Source: an uncultured Lachnospiraceae bacterium
Lineage (GTDB): Bacteria > Bacillota > Clostridia > Lachnospirales > Lachnospiraceae
NCBI GenBank assembly: GCA_910586125.1
Contig: CAJUHP010000013.1
Location: 23,865 to 87,864, forward strand
Direction: 5' to 3'
Length of the DNA: 64,000 bases
The notes below the pieces were generated by a model. That model made no database searches, was not told the DNA's origin, and worked only from the letters and a program-made list of their open reading frames with translations. A program made the position numbers and the translations under genes. This document shows positions 38,836 through 47,768 of the stretch, piece by piece. Every line of letters starts with the position of its first letter. Within the stretch, counting starts at the first letter, position 1.

Positions 38836-40332
38836 ATGAGTCAATACATACTTGCCATCGACCAGGGAACCACCAGCACGCGCGCGATTCTCTTCGATCA
38901 GGAAACGCGCATTGTCGGAAGTTCCCAGAAAGAATTTACCCAGATTTTCCCCCAGCCCGGCTGGGTGGAACACGATGCCAATGAAATCTGGCTCTCGGTG
39001 CTTTTTGTCATGATGGATGCGGTGCGGGATGCCAAAATCCAGCCGGAACAGGTCGCCGCCATCGGCATTACCAACCAGCGCGAAACCACCGTGGTCTGGG
39101 ATAAAAACACCGGGATTCCCATCTGCAACGCCATTGTCTGGCAGTCCCGCCAGACGGCTGAAATCTGCGATGCGCTGCGGGATGCCGGCTATGAGGACCT
39201 CATACGCCAAAAAACCGGTCTGGTCCTCGATCCGTACTTTTCCGGAACCAAGATACGCTGGATTCTTGATCATGTGGAAGGGGCCAGAGAGCGGGCCGAG
39301 AAAGGCGAGCTTCTCTTCGGGACCATTGACACCTGGCTCGTCTGGAAGCTGTCCGGCGGCGCCGCCCATGTGACCGACTACTCCAACGCCTCCCGGACGA
39401 TGCTCTACAATATCTATGACCTGTGCTGGGACGAAGAGCTGCTGGCTCTGCTAAAGGTGCCGGCCTCCATGCTTCCTAAGGTTAAGCCCTCTTCTTTCAT
39501 TTACGGACACACGGCTCCCTATCACTTTCATGGCCGGGAGATTCCCATATCCGGTATCGCCGGGGACCAGCAGGCCGCGCTGTTCGGACAGGCGTGCTTT
39601 GAACCGGGCATGGTCAAAAACACATACGGCACCGGCTGTTTCCTTCTGATGAATACCGGGGAAAAACCGATCCGCTCCCGTTTCGGGCTGGTGACAACCA
39701 TTGCCTGGGGTTATGACGGCAAGGTAGAATACGCCCTGGAGGGCAGCATCTTCGTGGCCGGCAGCGCGATCCAGTGGCTGCGGGACGCCATGGAGCTGAT
39801 CCGCACGGCCCCGGAGAGCGAAGAGGTCGCCTCTCTCGCCGGGGACAGCCAGGGCGTGTATGTGGTCCCTGCTTTTGTGGGGCTGGGCGCTCCCTATTGG
39901 GACGCCAAAGCCAGGGGCGCTGTCTTTGGGCTGACCCGCGGCAGCGGCCGGGCCCATCTCGTACGGGCCACGCTGGAATCCCTGGCTTATCAGACGAAAG
40001 ACATTATCCTGGCTATGGCCGCCGACAGTGAAATCGAACTGAAAAAGCTGAAGGTGGACGGAGGCGCCGTCAAGAACAATCTGCTGATGCAGTTTCAGAG
40101 CGACATGCTGGGCGTACCGGTCGAGCGGCCGGTCATAAACGAGACGACGGCCCTGGGAGCCGCCTATCTGGCCGGGTTGGCCCTCGGCTTCTGGAAGGAC
40201 CGCCTTCAAGTCAGTGAAAACTACCGCATCGACCGCGTATTCTCGCCTGCAATGGAACAAAAGAAACGGGAAGAGTTGTATAAAGGTTGGAAACAGGCCG
40301 TCAAAGCCACGCGGGCCTTTCATGAACAATAG
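38836..40332 (+). CDS. glpK: Glycerol kinase
   Basis: A 498-residue FGGY kinase starting MSQYILAIDQGTTSTRAILF after GGAGAAGGGAG. Family features: AIDQGTTSTR phosphate loop, GITNQRETTVVWDK, VWQSRQTAEIC, and NTYGTGCFLLMNTG; GGAVKNNLLMQFQSDMLGV near the C-terminus. It phosphorylates glycerol to glycerol 3-phosphate, which both feeds GlpA and activates GlpP. Last gene of the operon. No glpF glycerol facilitator is in the window. Confidence 0.97.
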   Translation: MSQYILAIDQGTTSTRAILFDQETRIVGSSQKEFTQIFPQPGWVEHDANEIWLSVLFVMMDAVRDAKIQPEQVAAIGITNQRETTVVWDKNTGIPICNAIVWQSRQTAEICDALRDAGYEDLIRQKTGLVLDPYFSGTKIRWILDHVEGARERAEKGELLFGTIDTWLVWKLSGGAAHVTDYSNASRTMLYNIYDLCWDEELLALLKVPASMLPKVKPSSFIYGHTAPYHFHGREIPISGIAGDQQAALFGQACFEPGMVKNTYGTGCFLLMNTGEKPIRSRFGLVTTIAWGYDGKVEYALEGSIFVAGSAIQWLRDAMELIRTAPESEEVASLAGDSQGVYVVPAFVGLGAPYWDAKARGAVFGLTRGSGRAHLVRATLESLAYQTKDIILAMAADSEIELKKLKVDGGAVKNNLLMQFQSDMLGVPVERPVINETTALGAAYLAGLALGFWKDRLQVSENYRIDRVFSPAMEQKKREELYKGWKQAVKATRAFHEQ

Positions 40333-40343
40333 GGCCGCATCCC

Positions 40344-41156
40344 TTATGGTTTCTCCGGTTCAAATCCCTCAAAAATAAAATAATCAAAGGAATCCCGGCA
40401 CGCTTCCAGCCGGGTTTTACTTTTTACCGTCCAGGCCACCGCCGGACAGCCGAACAGGCTGCGGCACAGCGTAAGCGACAGCTCGTCCGTATCCTGACAG
40501 TGGTACGCGATAAAGTCCGGAGCCGTCAAAAAATTGGTCAGAAGATGCTGCGAGATAAAATGGATCAGCGTCCTCTGCCCGTCATGTCTGGCAAAATTGC
40601 TGGATAGCTGGCCGCGGCAGACCTGTGGGCGGTGCAGGCGATACCAAAAAACCGCCCCGGGATGGAACGACTCGACGCAGTAAAAGCCGCTATAGTTTTT
40701 CAGCAGAGCATCGGTCAGCTCGCAGACCAGACTGCGGCTGTTTTTATATTTCAGCTCCACGATCAGAGGCACCCTGCCGTCCACCAGCTTTAACACATCC
40801 GACAGAAGCGGTATGGTCTCCTGGCTGTCAAAAACCGGATACTTCTGCAGAGCCGCATAGGTCAGGGAATCAATATCCCGGTCCACGCCGCAAATCCGCT
40901 TCAGGTTAAAATCGTGAGCTACCACCACCTTGCCGTCTTTTGTCACCTGCACATCCAGTTCAATGCCATATCCTCTCTTAACCGCTTTCTCAAACGCTGC
41001 GAGCGTATTCTCCGGCGCATCGCCCTCGTTGTCATGCAGGCCCCTGTGCGCATAGTATACCTTCGGCATCCTCTCCGGCCGGTGAAACAGGCGGGGCGTG
41101 ATCGCCGCCAGATACAGCGCCGTACCGGTACACAGCCATTTTACTGCTCGATTCAT
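40344..41156 (-). CDS. Glycerophosphodiester phosphodiesterase
   Basis: A 270-residue enzyme with an N-terminal membrane anchor (residues about 5-22). Catalytic signatures are AHRGLHDN...PENTLAAFEKAV and GIELDVQVTKDGKVVVAHD, containing the two histidines and the metal-binding Glu/Asp of the GDPD TIM barrel. It would release glycerol 3-phosphate from lipid head groups. It converges on glpK, and its product feeds the neighbouring operon. The ribosome site before ATG 41156 is a GGAGG element. Confidence 0.93.
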   Translation of the reverse strand: MNRAVKWLCTGTALYLAAITPRLFHRPERMPKVYYAHRGLHDNEGDAPENTLAAFEKAVKRGYGIELDVQVTKDGKVVVAHDFNLKRICGVDRDIDSLTYAALQKYPVFDSQETIPLLSDVLKLVDGRVPLIVELKYKNSRSLVCELTDALLKNYSGFYCVESFHPGAVFWYRLHRPQVCRGQLSSNFARHDGQRTLIHFISQHLLTNFLTAPDFIAYHCQDTDELSLTLCRSLFGCPAVAWTVKSKTRLEACRDSFDYFIFEGFEPEKP

Positions 41157-41184
41157 TGGTTTTTCCTCCTACATTCTTGATCGG

Positions 41185-42474
41185 TCAGTCATCCACATCA
41201 AAGTGTTCCAAAATATTCTCCTTCGCCTCCGGGCGGGAATCGCCGTGTTTTACCTGGCTCATAGTGCCGAGCGCCAGCACGGTAAACAGCGTGGCATAGG
41301 GAAACAGCGTCCGGTATGAGAGATGCTGCATCAGAAACCCGGATAGAACCGGCGTGACAATCTGCGCCGTCATAGAAAAAGTATAGTACAGTCCCGTATA
41401 TTTTCCCACGTCGCCGGACGAACACATCTCCACCACCATGGGCAGAGAATTGACCCCCACCGCCGCCCAGCCGATTCCAATCATGGCAAAACCGATATTG
41501 ACCGCCGGATGGTATACTGGCAGGAGCGCCGCTCCGGAAAAACAGACCATCATCAGAAGCAGACCAATCTCAATACTCCTTTTACGGCCGATACGCCCGG
41601 CCACCATACCGATCGGGATATAGCTGACGATCGCCGCCACCGTGGCCACCATCATGCAGTTGGCAAAACCGCCTCCCTCAATCTGCCATACATCGCGGGC
41701 ATAGCGGGAAAAAGCTGTGGTCACTGCATTATAAGCGGTAAACCAGAAGAAAATAGACAGGAGAATAAAGATCAGGCTGCGCTTTACCCCCGGTTCCAGC
41801 ACGGTCTGCCCTGGAGCGTCATCCTTATGGGACTCTTCTTCTGCCTCACAGAGCGCGTTTGTCTGCGTCATCTGCGCGGCCAGTTTCTTCTCCCGGACCG
41901 TGATGACAAGAAGAACCACCGCCGCCGCCATCAGAATGGCCACACCGGCAAACAGGATTGTATAATCTGGTTTTTCTTCCTCTTTTAGCAGGAAACTGAT
42001 TAAAAGCAGAGAGTAGATGCCGCCGACAGCGCCCATCAGGTTGATCACCGCGTTGGCCTGGCTGCGAAGCGGCTTTGGCGTCAGATCCGGCATCAGCGCC
42101 ACCGCCGGCGAACGGTAGAGTCCCATGGACAGCAGCACCGCGCCCAGACTGAACATAAACAGAGGGAGGTTCTGACTCTTGTCCGCCGCCGGGATCAGCA
42201 TGATAAACGTCACGGCCAGCGCCGTTCCCGCCACGATAAACGGGGTCCTCCTGCCAAAACGGGTATCCGCTTTGTCGGACATGGCACCCAGAAGCGGCAG
42301 CAATACAACCGCCAGCACGTTATCGGCCGCCATAATCATACCGGTCAGCGTTTCATTCAGATGAAACGTATTCTGCAGAATCAGCGGAATCAAACTGTCA
42401 TACATCTGCCAGAAAGCGCTGATTGACAGAAAGGCCAGACCGATGAAAAAGGTACGTTTGTAGTTTAACTTCAA
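41185..42474 (-). CDS. MFS transporter, probably for sugars
   Basis: About 429 residues when started at TTG 42472-42474, which follows AGGGAGGGG; the frame open to 42543 runs into the promoter. Twelve membrane segments are visible, in two halves with a charged central loop (EEESHKDDAPGQTV). The GAMSDKADTRFGRRTPFIVAG loop is the MFS signature and resembles the SLC45/GPH-type disaccharide carriers. It diverges from the GH2 gene, suggesting import of the glycoside that enzyme cuts. Confidence 0.85.
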   Translation of the reverse strand: MKLNYKRTFFIGLAFLSISAFWQMYDSLIPLILQNTFHLNETLTGMIMAADNVLAVVLLPLLGAMSDKADTRFGRRTPFIVAGTALAVTFIMLIPAADKSQNLPLFMFSLGAVLLSMGLYRSPAVALMPDLTPKPLRSQANAVINLMGAVGGIYSLLLISFLLKEEEKPDYTILFAGVAILMAAAVVLLVITVREKKLAAQMTQTNALCEAEEESHKDDAPGQTVLEPGVKRSLIFILLSIFFWFTAYNAVTTAFSRYARDVWQIEGGGFANCMMVATVAAIVSYIPIGMVAGRIGRKRSIEIGLLLMMVCFSGAALLPVYHPAVNIGFAMIGIGWAAVGVNSLPMVVEMCSSGDVGKYTGLYYTFSMTAQIVTPVLSGFLMQHLSYRTLFPYATLFTVLALGTMSQVKHGDSRPEAKENILEHFDVDD

Positions 42475-42541
42475 AGTTTTCCCCTCCCTTTTTATGGATT
42501 TTTCCCGATAACTATGGTATTGTATTGATAAATCCACGATC

Positions 42542-42570
42542 ATTGTAGCATAGTTTCCTGGATATTGTAA
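42542..42570 (-). promoter_or_regulatory. Promoter of the MFS gene
   Basis: On the minus strand TTACAA (42570-42565), 17 bases, TACAAT (42547-42542). Confidence 0.5.
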
Positions 42571-42617
42571 GATACTTTTTATGACTTCTTTACAAACCCA
42601 ACCGATAGGAGGAAATA

Positions 42618-44528
42618 ATGAAAATCATCAATGCTCTGAACGCCTTGTCCGTAAACAAGGAGACGCCTGCCCCCTGCTGCCTGAAAACGCCATGGACCGA
42701 TCTGGTTGTCCCTGCGCGCGTATGGGCAGAGTATCCCCGTCCTCAGATGGTGAGAAACAGTTACATCAATCTGAACGGACTCTGGGATTACGCTGTCACC
42801 ACCCCTCTGGAAAAGACAGAGGCCAAAAGCTGGGACGGCAAAATCCTGGTGCCGTTCTCTCCGGAAGCTCCTCTGTCCGGTGTAAACCGGCAGCTTCTTC
42901 CGGGACAGGTACTGCACTACCGCCGCCGCTTTACTCTGAACCAGCAGCCGAAAAGCCGGCGTCTGCTGCTTCACTTCGGCGCGGTGGACGAACGGTGCCG
43001 TGTCTGCGTCAACGGCCAGGAAGCGGGACGGCACAGCGGCGGCTATCTTCCTTTTACCTTTGACATCACCAAACTGGTCCGCACCGGGGAGAACGTCCTG
43101 ACCGTCTCCTGCCGGGACGACAGCGACCAGAGCTATCACAGCCGGGGAAAACAGATGCTGAAGCGGGGCGGCATTTTCTATACGGCGCAGAGCGGCATCT
43201 GGCAGACGGTATGGATGGAGTGGGTGCCGGATACCTATATTGATAAAATCCGGCTGACTCCGGACTATGACCAGGGACGGCTCCATGTAGAAATCCAAAT
43301 GGACGGTTCCCCCTGGGAAGCGCAGGATATCTTTTTCCATGTCCAGGCTCATACCCAGGGAAGAAGCGTCGCAGAGTTATCCACAGAATCGCACGATTTT
43401 TATCTGGATATCCCCAATTTTATTTCCTGGACTCCACAAACCCCGTTCTTATACGATCTGACCGTCGAGTGCTGCACGGCCTTTCGCGGAGAGGAGGAGC
43501 CGGACATGCTGGACGGCTACCTTGTGACGGACCGCGTGCGCTCTTATTTTGCCATGCGCTGTTTCACCGTGGAGCAGGATGAAGGAGGCGTGGCAAGACT
43601 GTGCCTGAATCACACGCCCTATTTCCAGAACGGCGTGCTGGATCAGGGCTATTGGCCCGACGGACTATACACCGCCCCCTGCGACGAAGCCATGATTTTT
43701 GACATCCGCGCCATGAAAGCCGCCGGCTTCAACATGCTGCGCAAGCACTGCAAGCTGGAACCGCTTCGCTGGTATTATCACTGCGACCGGTTGGGGATGC
43801 TGGTCTGGCAGGATCTGGTCAACGGAGGCTCCTCCTACGATATGACACAGATCTGTTATCTGCCCACGCTTCTCCCCTCCTATCATCTCTGCGGGAAGGA
43901 TCTGCAAAAGGCCGCCGGGCGCAGAGAGCCGGACAGCCAAGAGGAATGGTTTGACGAGACTCGCCAGACCATTATGTATCTGTACAATTCACCCTGTATC
44001 GCTTCCTGGGTGCTTTTTAATGAAGGCTGGGGACAGTTTGATACCCAGCAGGCTACGGATTTTGTCCGCTGTCTGGACCGAACCCGCACCATAGATCAGG
44101 CCAGCGGATGGTTTGATCACAGGGGCGGCGATATGCGAAGCGTTCACAATTATTTCCGCAGGCTGACGGTACCGGAAATCAATACGGTCTGTCAGGATAC
44201 CGTCTGGAAGGAAATCCGCAGCACTTCGCTCCAATCCGCAAAAGAAACGTCGCCCAATCTCTGCGGCCTGCGGGCGTCGGTAATCTCCGAATACGGAGGG
44301 CTGGCCCTGGCTCTTCCCGGACATACCGCGACGGATCAGATTTTTGGATACCGGAATCTGCATTCAGCCGAAGAATTCCGCCGGCGTTTTACCAAGCTCC
44401 AGGAACAGATCAAGAAGCTTGCTGACCAGGGACTATCAGCGGCTGTCTACACGCAGGTTTCAGATATTGAGGATGAGGTAAACGGCGTGCTGAGTTACGA
44501 CAGAAAAGTGAACAAACTGAAAGCTTGA
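42618..44528 (+). CDS. Glycoside hydrolase family 2
   Basis: A 636-residue cytoplasmic enzyme (no signal peptide) starting MKIINALNALSVNKETPAPC after AGGAGG. The N-terminal jelly-roll (YINLNGLWDYAV... LHYRRRF, LHFGAVDERCRVCVNG), an immunoglobulin-like domain and the TIM barrel are present. The acid/base glutamate is in VLFNEGWG (near 469) and the nucleophile is likely in ISEYGG (near 557). It is shorter than classical beta-galactosidases and lacks their C-terminal domains, closer to small beta-galactosidase/glucuronidase-like members. The substrate is not determined. Confidence 0.88.
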   Translation: MKIINALNALSVNKETPAPCCLKTPWTDLVVPARVWAEYPRPQMVRNSYINLNGLWDYAVTTPLEKTEAKSWDGKILVPFSPEAPLSGVNRQLLPGQVLHYRRRFTLNQQPKSRRLLLHFGAVDERCRVCVNGQEAGRHSGGYLPFTFDITKLVRTGENVLTVSCRDDSDQSYHSRGKQMLKRGGIFYTAQSGIWQTVWMEWVPDTYIDKIRLTPDYDQGRLHVEIQMDGSPWEAQDIFFHVQAHTQGRSVAELSTESHDFYLDIPNFISWTPQTPFLYDLTVECCTAFRGEEEPDMLDGYLVTDRVRSYFAMRCFTVEQDEGGVARLCLNHTPYFQNGVLDQGYWPDGLYTAPCDEAMIFDIRAMKAAGFNMLRKHCKLEPLRWYYHCDRLGMLVWQDLVNGGSSYDMTQICYLPTLLPSYHLCGKDLQKAAGRREPDSQEEWFDETRQTIMYLYNSPCIASWVLFNEGWGQFDTQQATDFVRCLDRTRTIDQASGWFDHRGGDMRSVHNYFRRLTVPEINTVCQDTVWKEIRSTSLQSAKETSPNLCGLRASVISEYGGLALALPGHTATDQIFGYRNLHSAEEFRRRFTKLQEQIKKLADQGLSAAVYTQVSDIEDEVNGVLSYDRKVNKLKA

Positions 44529-44606
44529 GATGCTGCGGCAGGAATCTTCCTCAGACATTCCGTTTCGTTTCTGGATTTGAGAGAAAAACCGACGATATTG
44601 CGGACA

Positions 44607-44647
44607 CCGCCGCCATGTTTCAGATAAACTTCTGATCATGGCGGCGG
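44607..44647. terminator. Strong hairpin between convergent genes
   Basis: CCGCCGCCATG (44607-44617) and CATGGCGGCGG (44637-44647) pair perfectly, with CAGA/TCTG pairing inside. There is no clear T run on either side. Confidence 0.5.
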
Positions 44648-44706
44648 CACAGATAAAAAGAAAAAGGGAACCAATCCGGCGCTGCAGAACTTTCTTTCCT
44701 ATCGCC

Positions 44707-46152
44707 TCAAGACATCTCTTCTTTCAGAAAATGCAGGACAGCTCTCTGACTCTGCCCGGCTATCAGGCGGGATCCATCCGTATATCCCTCTTCTCTTTCT
44801 CTCAGCTCCTGCATCAAAAGGCTGCGAAGGTACGCGATCCGTTTGCTGCAGGCGGGAGCGTCGATTTTATCGTGCCGCTCAAAAGGGTCCTTTGACAAAT
44901 CAAAGTACTGTTCTCGCCCGCTCTGCATAAACCAGCAGTATTTGTCTGTCTTTGTGACGATATACTGGTTGCCTGTCGTCTCATCGCCGCTGTGTTCGCC
45001 GTGCAGGTACTCCCGCCCATTATCCCGCAGCAGGGATAATCCGTCCAGGTTTTCGCTGCCGCACACACCGGCCAGCTCCAAAAAAGTCGGAAATACATCT
45101 CTTAGTTCTATCAGGCTGCTCTGCTCTCCCCGCACCCCCGCATTGTACAGGATCATGGGAATCCGGATGCTTCCCTGATACGGCCGGACTTTTCGGTAGG
45201 TGCAGTGATCCCCCAGCAGTTCGCCGTGATCCGAGCAGAACAAAATCACGGTATTTTCTAAAATCCCTTCTTCCTCCAGCGCCATCCGAATGCGCCCGAT
45301 CTGATTGTCTACGTGGGATATGCAGGCATAGTAGCCGGTCAGCGCCTGCCGCATCAGTTCCGGATCGGCCGGCCCGGTATCCGAATCCACGATTCGGCCG
45401 TATTTGGCAAGCCGGTCTCTGTCTGCCCAGTCCGAATTCACAGGGGGCCTCAGCGCTCTATCGCGATACAGATCAAAAAAACAGGACGGTGCGTCAAAGG
45501 GCGGGTGCGGCCGGACAAAGGAGGCCATCAGGAAAAAAGGCCGGGAGCGGTCCCTGCTGTGAAAAAAATCAATGGCGCGGTCGGCCACCCAGTTCGTCGG
45601 GTGATATTTCTCCTCGTACGGCCAGGGTCGCGCCAGCCAGGAATTCGCCTCCACGCCGGTATCTGTAAGATCCCGGCAGGTTCCCATCTCTCCTTTCAGC
45701 CATCGAAAATAATCGTCCGCCACAGACTGGTGTTCATAAAACGGGACGTTGGCCTTACGGTAGCTTCCCAGATAACCATCATGCAGTTCGATATGGTGAA
45801 ATCCCAGAAGATTGCGCAGCGGATGCACATGCATCTTTCCGACACATTTGGTATAGTATCCAGCCTTCGCCAATTCCCCCGGAAGCGTCACCGGGTAATT
45901 CCACGGGACACGGTCCTGGTATCCGACCCGGCCGTGATGCTCCTGCGACAGTCCGGTCAAAAGACCGCAGCGCGCGGCAATACAGGAAGGCACCGCGGTG
46001 TAGGCGTTGGGAAACCATGCTCCCTTTGAAGCCAGATCATCCAGATAGGGCGTTTTTACGTCTGGATGCCCGGCAATGCCCAGACAGTCCCCCCGCATCT
46101 GGTCGGTCATAATTAAAAGGATATTCGGCTGCTTTTTCTTTTGCATTTTCAT
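44707..46152 (-). CDS. Sulfatase, cysteine type
   Basis: A 481-residue cytoplasmic sulfatase starting MKMQKKKQPNILLIMTDQMR; D17 is a metal ligand. The modification site is PSCIAARCGLLTG with C57 in a C-x-A-x-R context, a variant of the usual C-x-P-x-R; the cysteine would become formylglycine through an anaerobic maturase, which is not in the window. HVDNQIGRI and FCSDHGELLGDH are further family motifs. It overlaps the SDR gene by four bases. Confidence 0.92.
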   Translation of the reverse strand: MKMQKKKQPNILLIMTDQMRGDCLGIAGHPDVKTPYLDDLASKGAWFPNAYTAVPSCIAARCGLLTGLSQEHHGRVGYQDRVPWNYPVTLPGELAKAGYYTKCVGKMHVHPLRNLLGFHHIELHDGYLGSYRKANVPFYEHQSVADDYFRWLKGEMGTCRDLTDTGVEANSWLARPWPYEEKYHPTNWVADRAIDFFHSRDRSRPFFLMASFVRPHPPFDAPSCFFDLYRDRALRPPVNSDWADRDRLAKYGRIVDSDTGPADPELMRQALTGYYACISHVDNQIGRIRMALEEEGILENTVILFCSDHGELLGDHCTYRKVRPYQGSIRIPMILYNAGVRGEQSSLIELRDVFPTFLELAGVCGSENLDGLSLLRDNGREYLHGEHSGDETTGNQYIVTKTDKYCWFMQSGREQYFDLSKDPFERHDKIDAPACSKRIAYLRSLLMQELREREEGYTDGSRLIAGQSQRAVLHFLKEEMS

Positions 46153-46991
46153 ACACAGTTCTCCACAGAGGCCGGGAAATCCATTCCATATTCACGCAGC
46201 CTGGACAGACTCATCGACAGGTTTCTTGTAAAATGCAGGTCCTTCTCCACGACCGCGTCGGCGTCATACCCGCAGATCCTGGCAAAAGCCCGCACGGTCT
46301 CATAAAAGGAGAGGGCGTTTTCGCTGCCGTAATTATAGATACCGCCGGGCAGCCCAAAGCAGGCAGGCAGACGGCGGATCACTTCCCACACATTGGTGAT
46401 GCCGCGCAGCTCATAAACGGATGCCCGCACGGGTATCCCGGTTTCCTGCGCTTCTTTCAGGCGGGTCAGCAGATTTCGGTTCATCCGGTAGGGACTGTCC
46501 AGCCTGTCGTACATCCAGGTCAGGCGCAGGCCGACCGCATCCGGCAGCAGGCACCTCACGGCCTCCTCTGCGGCCAGCTTATGAACCGCATAGACATTCT
46601 GCGGAGACAGTACGGCGCTTTCCGGCAGAGCGCCGCGGTCGCTGCAGCCGTTATATACCTGATCGGAGCTCATGTATACAAGCTTGGCCCCGCAGGCCAG
46701 GCAGCTCTCTGCCACGTTCCGGCTCCCGTTCACATTCACTTTCTCGGACTCCTGCGGATGGTTCTGACAGTATCCGACATCCGATAGCGCGGCCATATGC
46801 AGCGCCCAATCCGGCTGTTCCTTCCGAAACACGGCGGCCACAGCCTTTTCATCTGTGATATCCAGCGCCCGGCGGCCATACGCCGCCACTTCATACGCCT
46901 CCGCCAGTTTTCCCCTGAAATACGCCGCTGTACGGACGCCCAGGAAGCCGTCCGACCCGGTGATCAGCAATTTCTTTCTGTTGTTTGTCAT
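46149..46991 (-). CDS. NAD-dependent epimerase/reductase, RmlD-like
   Basis: A 280-residue SDR protein starting MTNNRKKLLITGSDGFLGVR at ATG 46989-46991, which shares ATGA with the upstream stop. GSDGFLG is the nucleotide site; YAVHKLAAEEAV holds the YxxxK catalytic pair. The layout fits extended SDRs such as dTDP-4-dehydrorhamnose reductase. Its place between a YciI-like gene and a sulfatase suggests a role in modified sugar metabolism, but the substrate is unknown. Confidence 0.88.
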   Translation of the reverse strand: MTNNRKKLLITGSDGFLGVRTAAYFRGKLAEAYEVAAYGRRALDITDEKAVAAVFRKEQPDWALHMAALSDVGYCQNHPQESEKVNVNGSRNVAESCLACGAKLVYMSSDQVYNGCSDRGALPESAVLSPQNVYAVHKLAAEEAVRCLLPDAVGLRLTWMYDRLDSPYRMNRNLLTRLKEAQETGIPVRASVYELRGITNVWEVIRRLPACFGLPGGIYNYGSENALSFYETVRAFARICGYDADAVVEKDLHFTRNLSMSLSRLREYGMDFPASVENCV

Positions 46992-47287
46992 AGCAGATAA
47001 TTGTTGTCCTTGTCTGCTAGCTGCCAGGATGCCAGCGTATATGTCGCGTAGCCTTCCGCGACCAACGGCTCCTGCCTGCACAGTTCCTCGGCCTCCTCAT
47101 AGCTTTGTGTCTTAAAAATGACCATGCCGGCAACGCCTGGATACCCTTTGAATGGGCCGCAAAGCTCGATCTTTCCATCGGCGTCCAGTCTCCTCAGATT
47201 TTCTACATGCCTTGTAATAACGGCTTTGGTCACTTTGTTATAGGCCTTTCCCTTTTTGATTGTCATGACATACAGCCATTTTTCCAT
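46988..47287 (-). CDS. YciI-like protein
   Basis: A 99-residue protein starting MEKWLYVMTIKKGKAYNKVT at ATG 47285-47287 after AGGAGG. The HVENLRRLDADGKIELCGPF segment and the C-terminal YEEAEELCRQEPLVAEGYATYTLASW match the YCII family, small ferredoxin-fold proteins with a His/Asp pair that may act as dehydratases or dehalogenases. It is the first gene of the three-gene operon. Confidence 0.88.
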   Translation of the reverse strand: MEKWLYVMTIKKGKAYNKVTKAVITRHVENLRRLDADGKIELCGPFKGYPGVAGMVIFKTQSYEEAEELCRQEPLVAEGYATYTLASWQLADKDNNYLL

Positions 47288-47393
47288 GTATCCGCCTCCT
47301 ATCTTTATCATTCCTTACCCGTTTCCTTTTGCTGCCGATGACATCCTTATGCCCACATAACTGTCTGTGCAGTAAAAACAAAACGGATTCCGG

Positions 47394-47525
47394 TCAGGCC
47401 ATATCCAAATCCAGCATTTCCCCCAGCACAGCCGCATCGAACCAAACCGAGTTATCCAAAAGGAGAATGCCGTTCCATCTACTGCGTCCCACACATAGAA
47501 GTTTCCCGCCAATCAGCTTTTCCAG
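47394..47525 (-). CDS. Possible small ORF with a CTG start
   Basis: After AAGGAGGG and eight bases, CTG 47525-47523 opens a 43-residue frame reading LEKLIGGKLLCVGRSRWNGI and ending GEMLDLDMA. The composition looks coding (hydrophobic strands and an acidic helix), but there is no ATG, GTG or TTG. It may be a C-terminal remnant of a larger gene. Confidence 0.25.
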   Translation of the reverse strand: MEKLIGGKLLCVGRSRWNGILLLDNSVWFDAAVLGEMLDLDMA

Positions 47526-47654
47526 CGATCTTGCCCTCCTTCAAACGTATCTGCTCAATAAGAGTTTATCACATCTGCTCCCTTTTCTCCACAAAAATAT
47601 ATATGAGAAAATGTCTTTTTTCACAGAGTAATGGGATGAGACAGCTTTGCCGCC

Positions 47655-47693
47655 GCAAAAGCCCCTCATGACGGCAGTCACAAGGGGTTTGCG
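47655..47693 (-). terminator. Probable terminator of ldhA
   Basis: On the minus strand CGCAAACCCCTT pairs with AGGGGCTTTTGCG around a 14-base loop; the T-rich segment lies within the 3' arm. Confidence 0.4.
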
Positions 47694-47768
47694 GGCGATA
47701 CCTATTTAGGATTCCTGTATTGTCTGGATTATTTTCAGGAAGGACACCAGGCTCTTTTCAACGGCATG

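Larger units (their letters stand above)
47288..47768. other. Intergenic region, no sure gene
   Basis: About 480 bases. It holds the upstream region of the YciI operon, a coding-like short frame on the minus strand (47394-47525), and a hairpin that may end the ldhA transcript (47655-47693). No long frame is convincing. Confidence 0.5.

Noticed and set aside
38137..39369. 410-codon minus-strand frame
   Set aside because: Antisense to glpP and glpK, which are certain; composition is shadow-like.
47315..47512. 65-codon minus-strand frame rich in W and C
   Set aside because: No ribosome site; a different frame over the same bases looks more protein-like.
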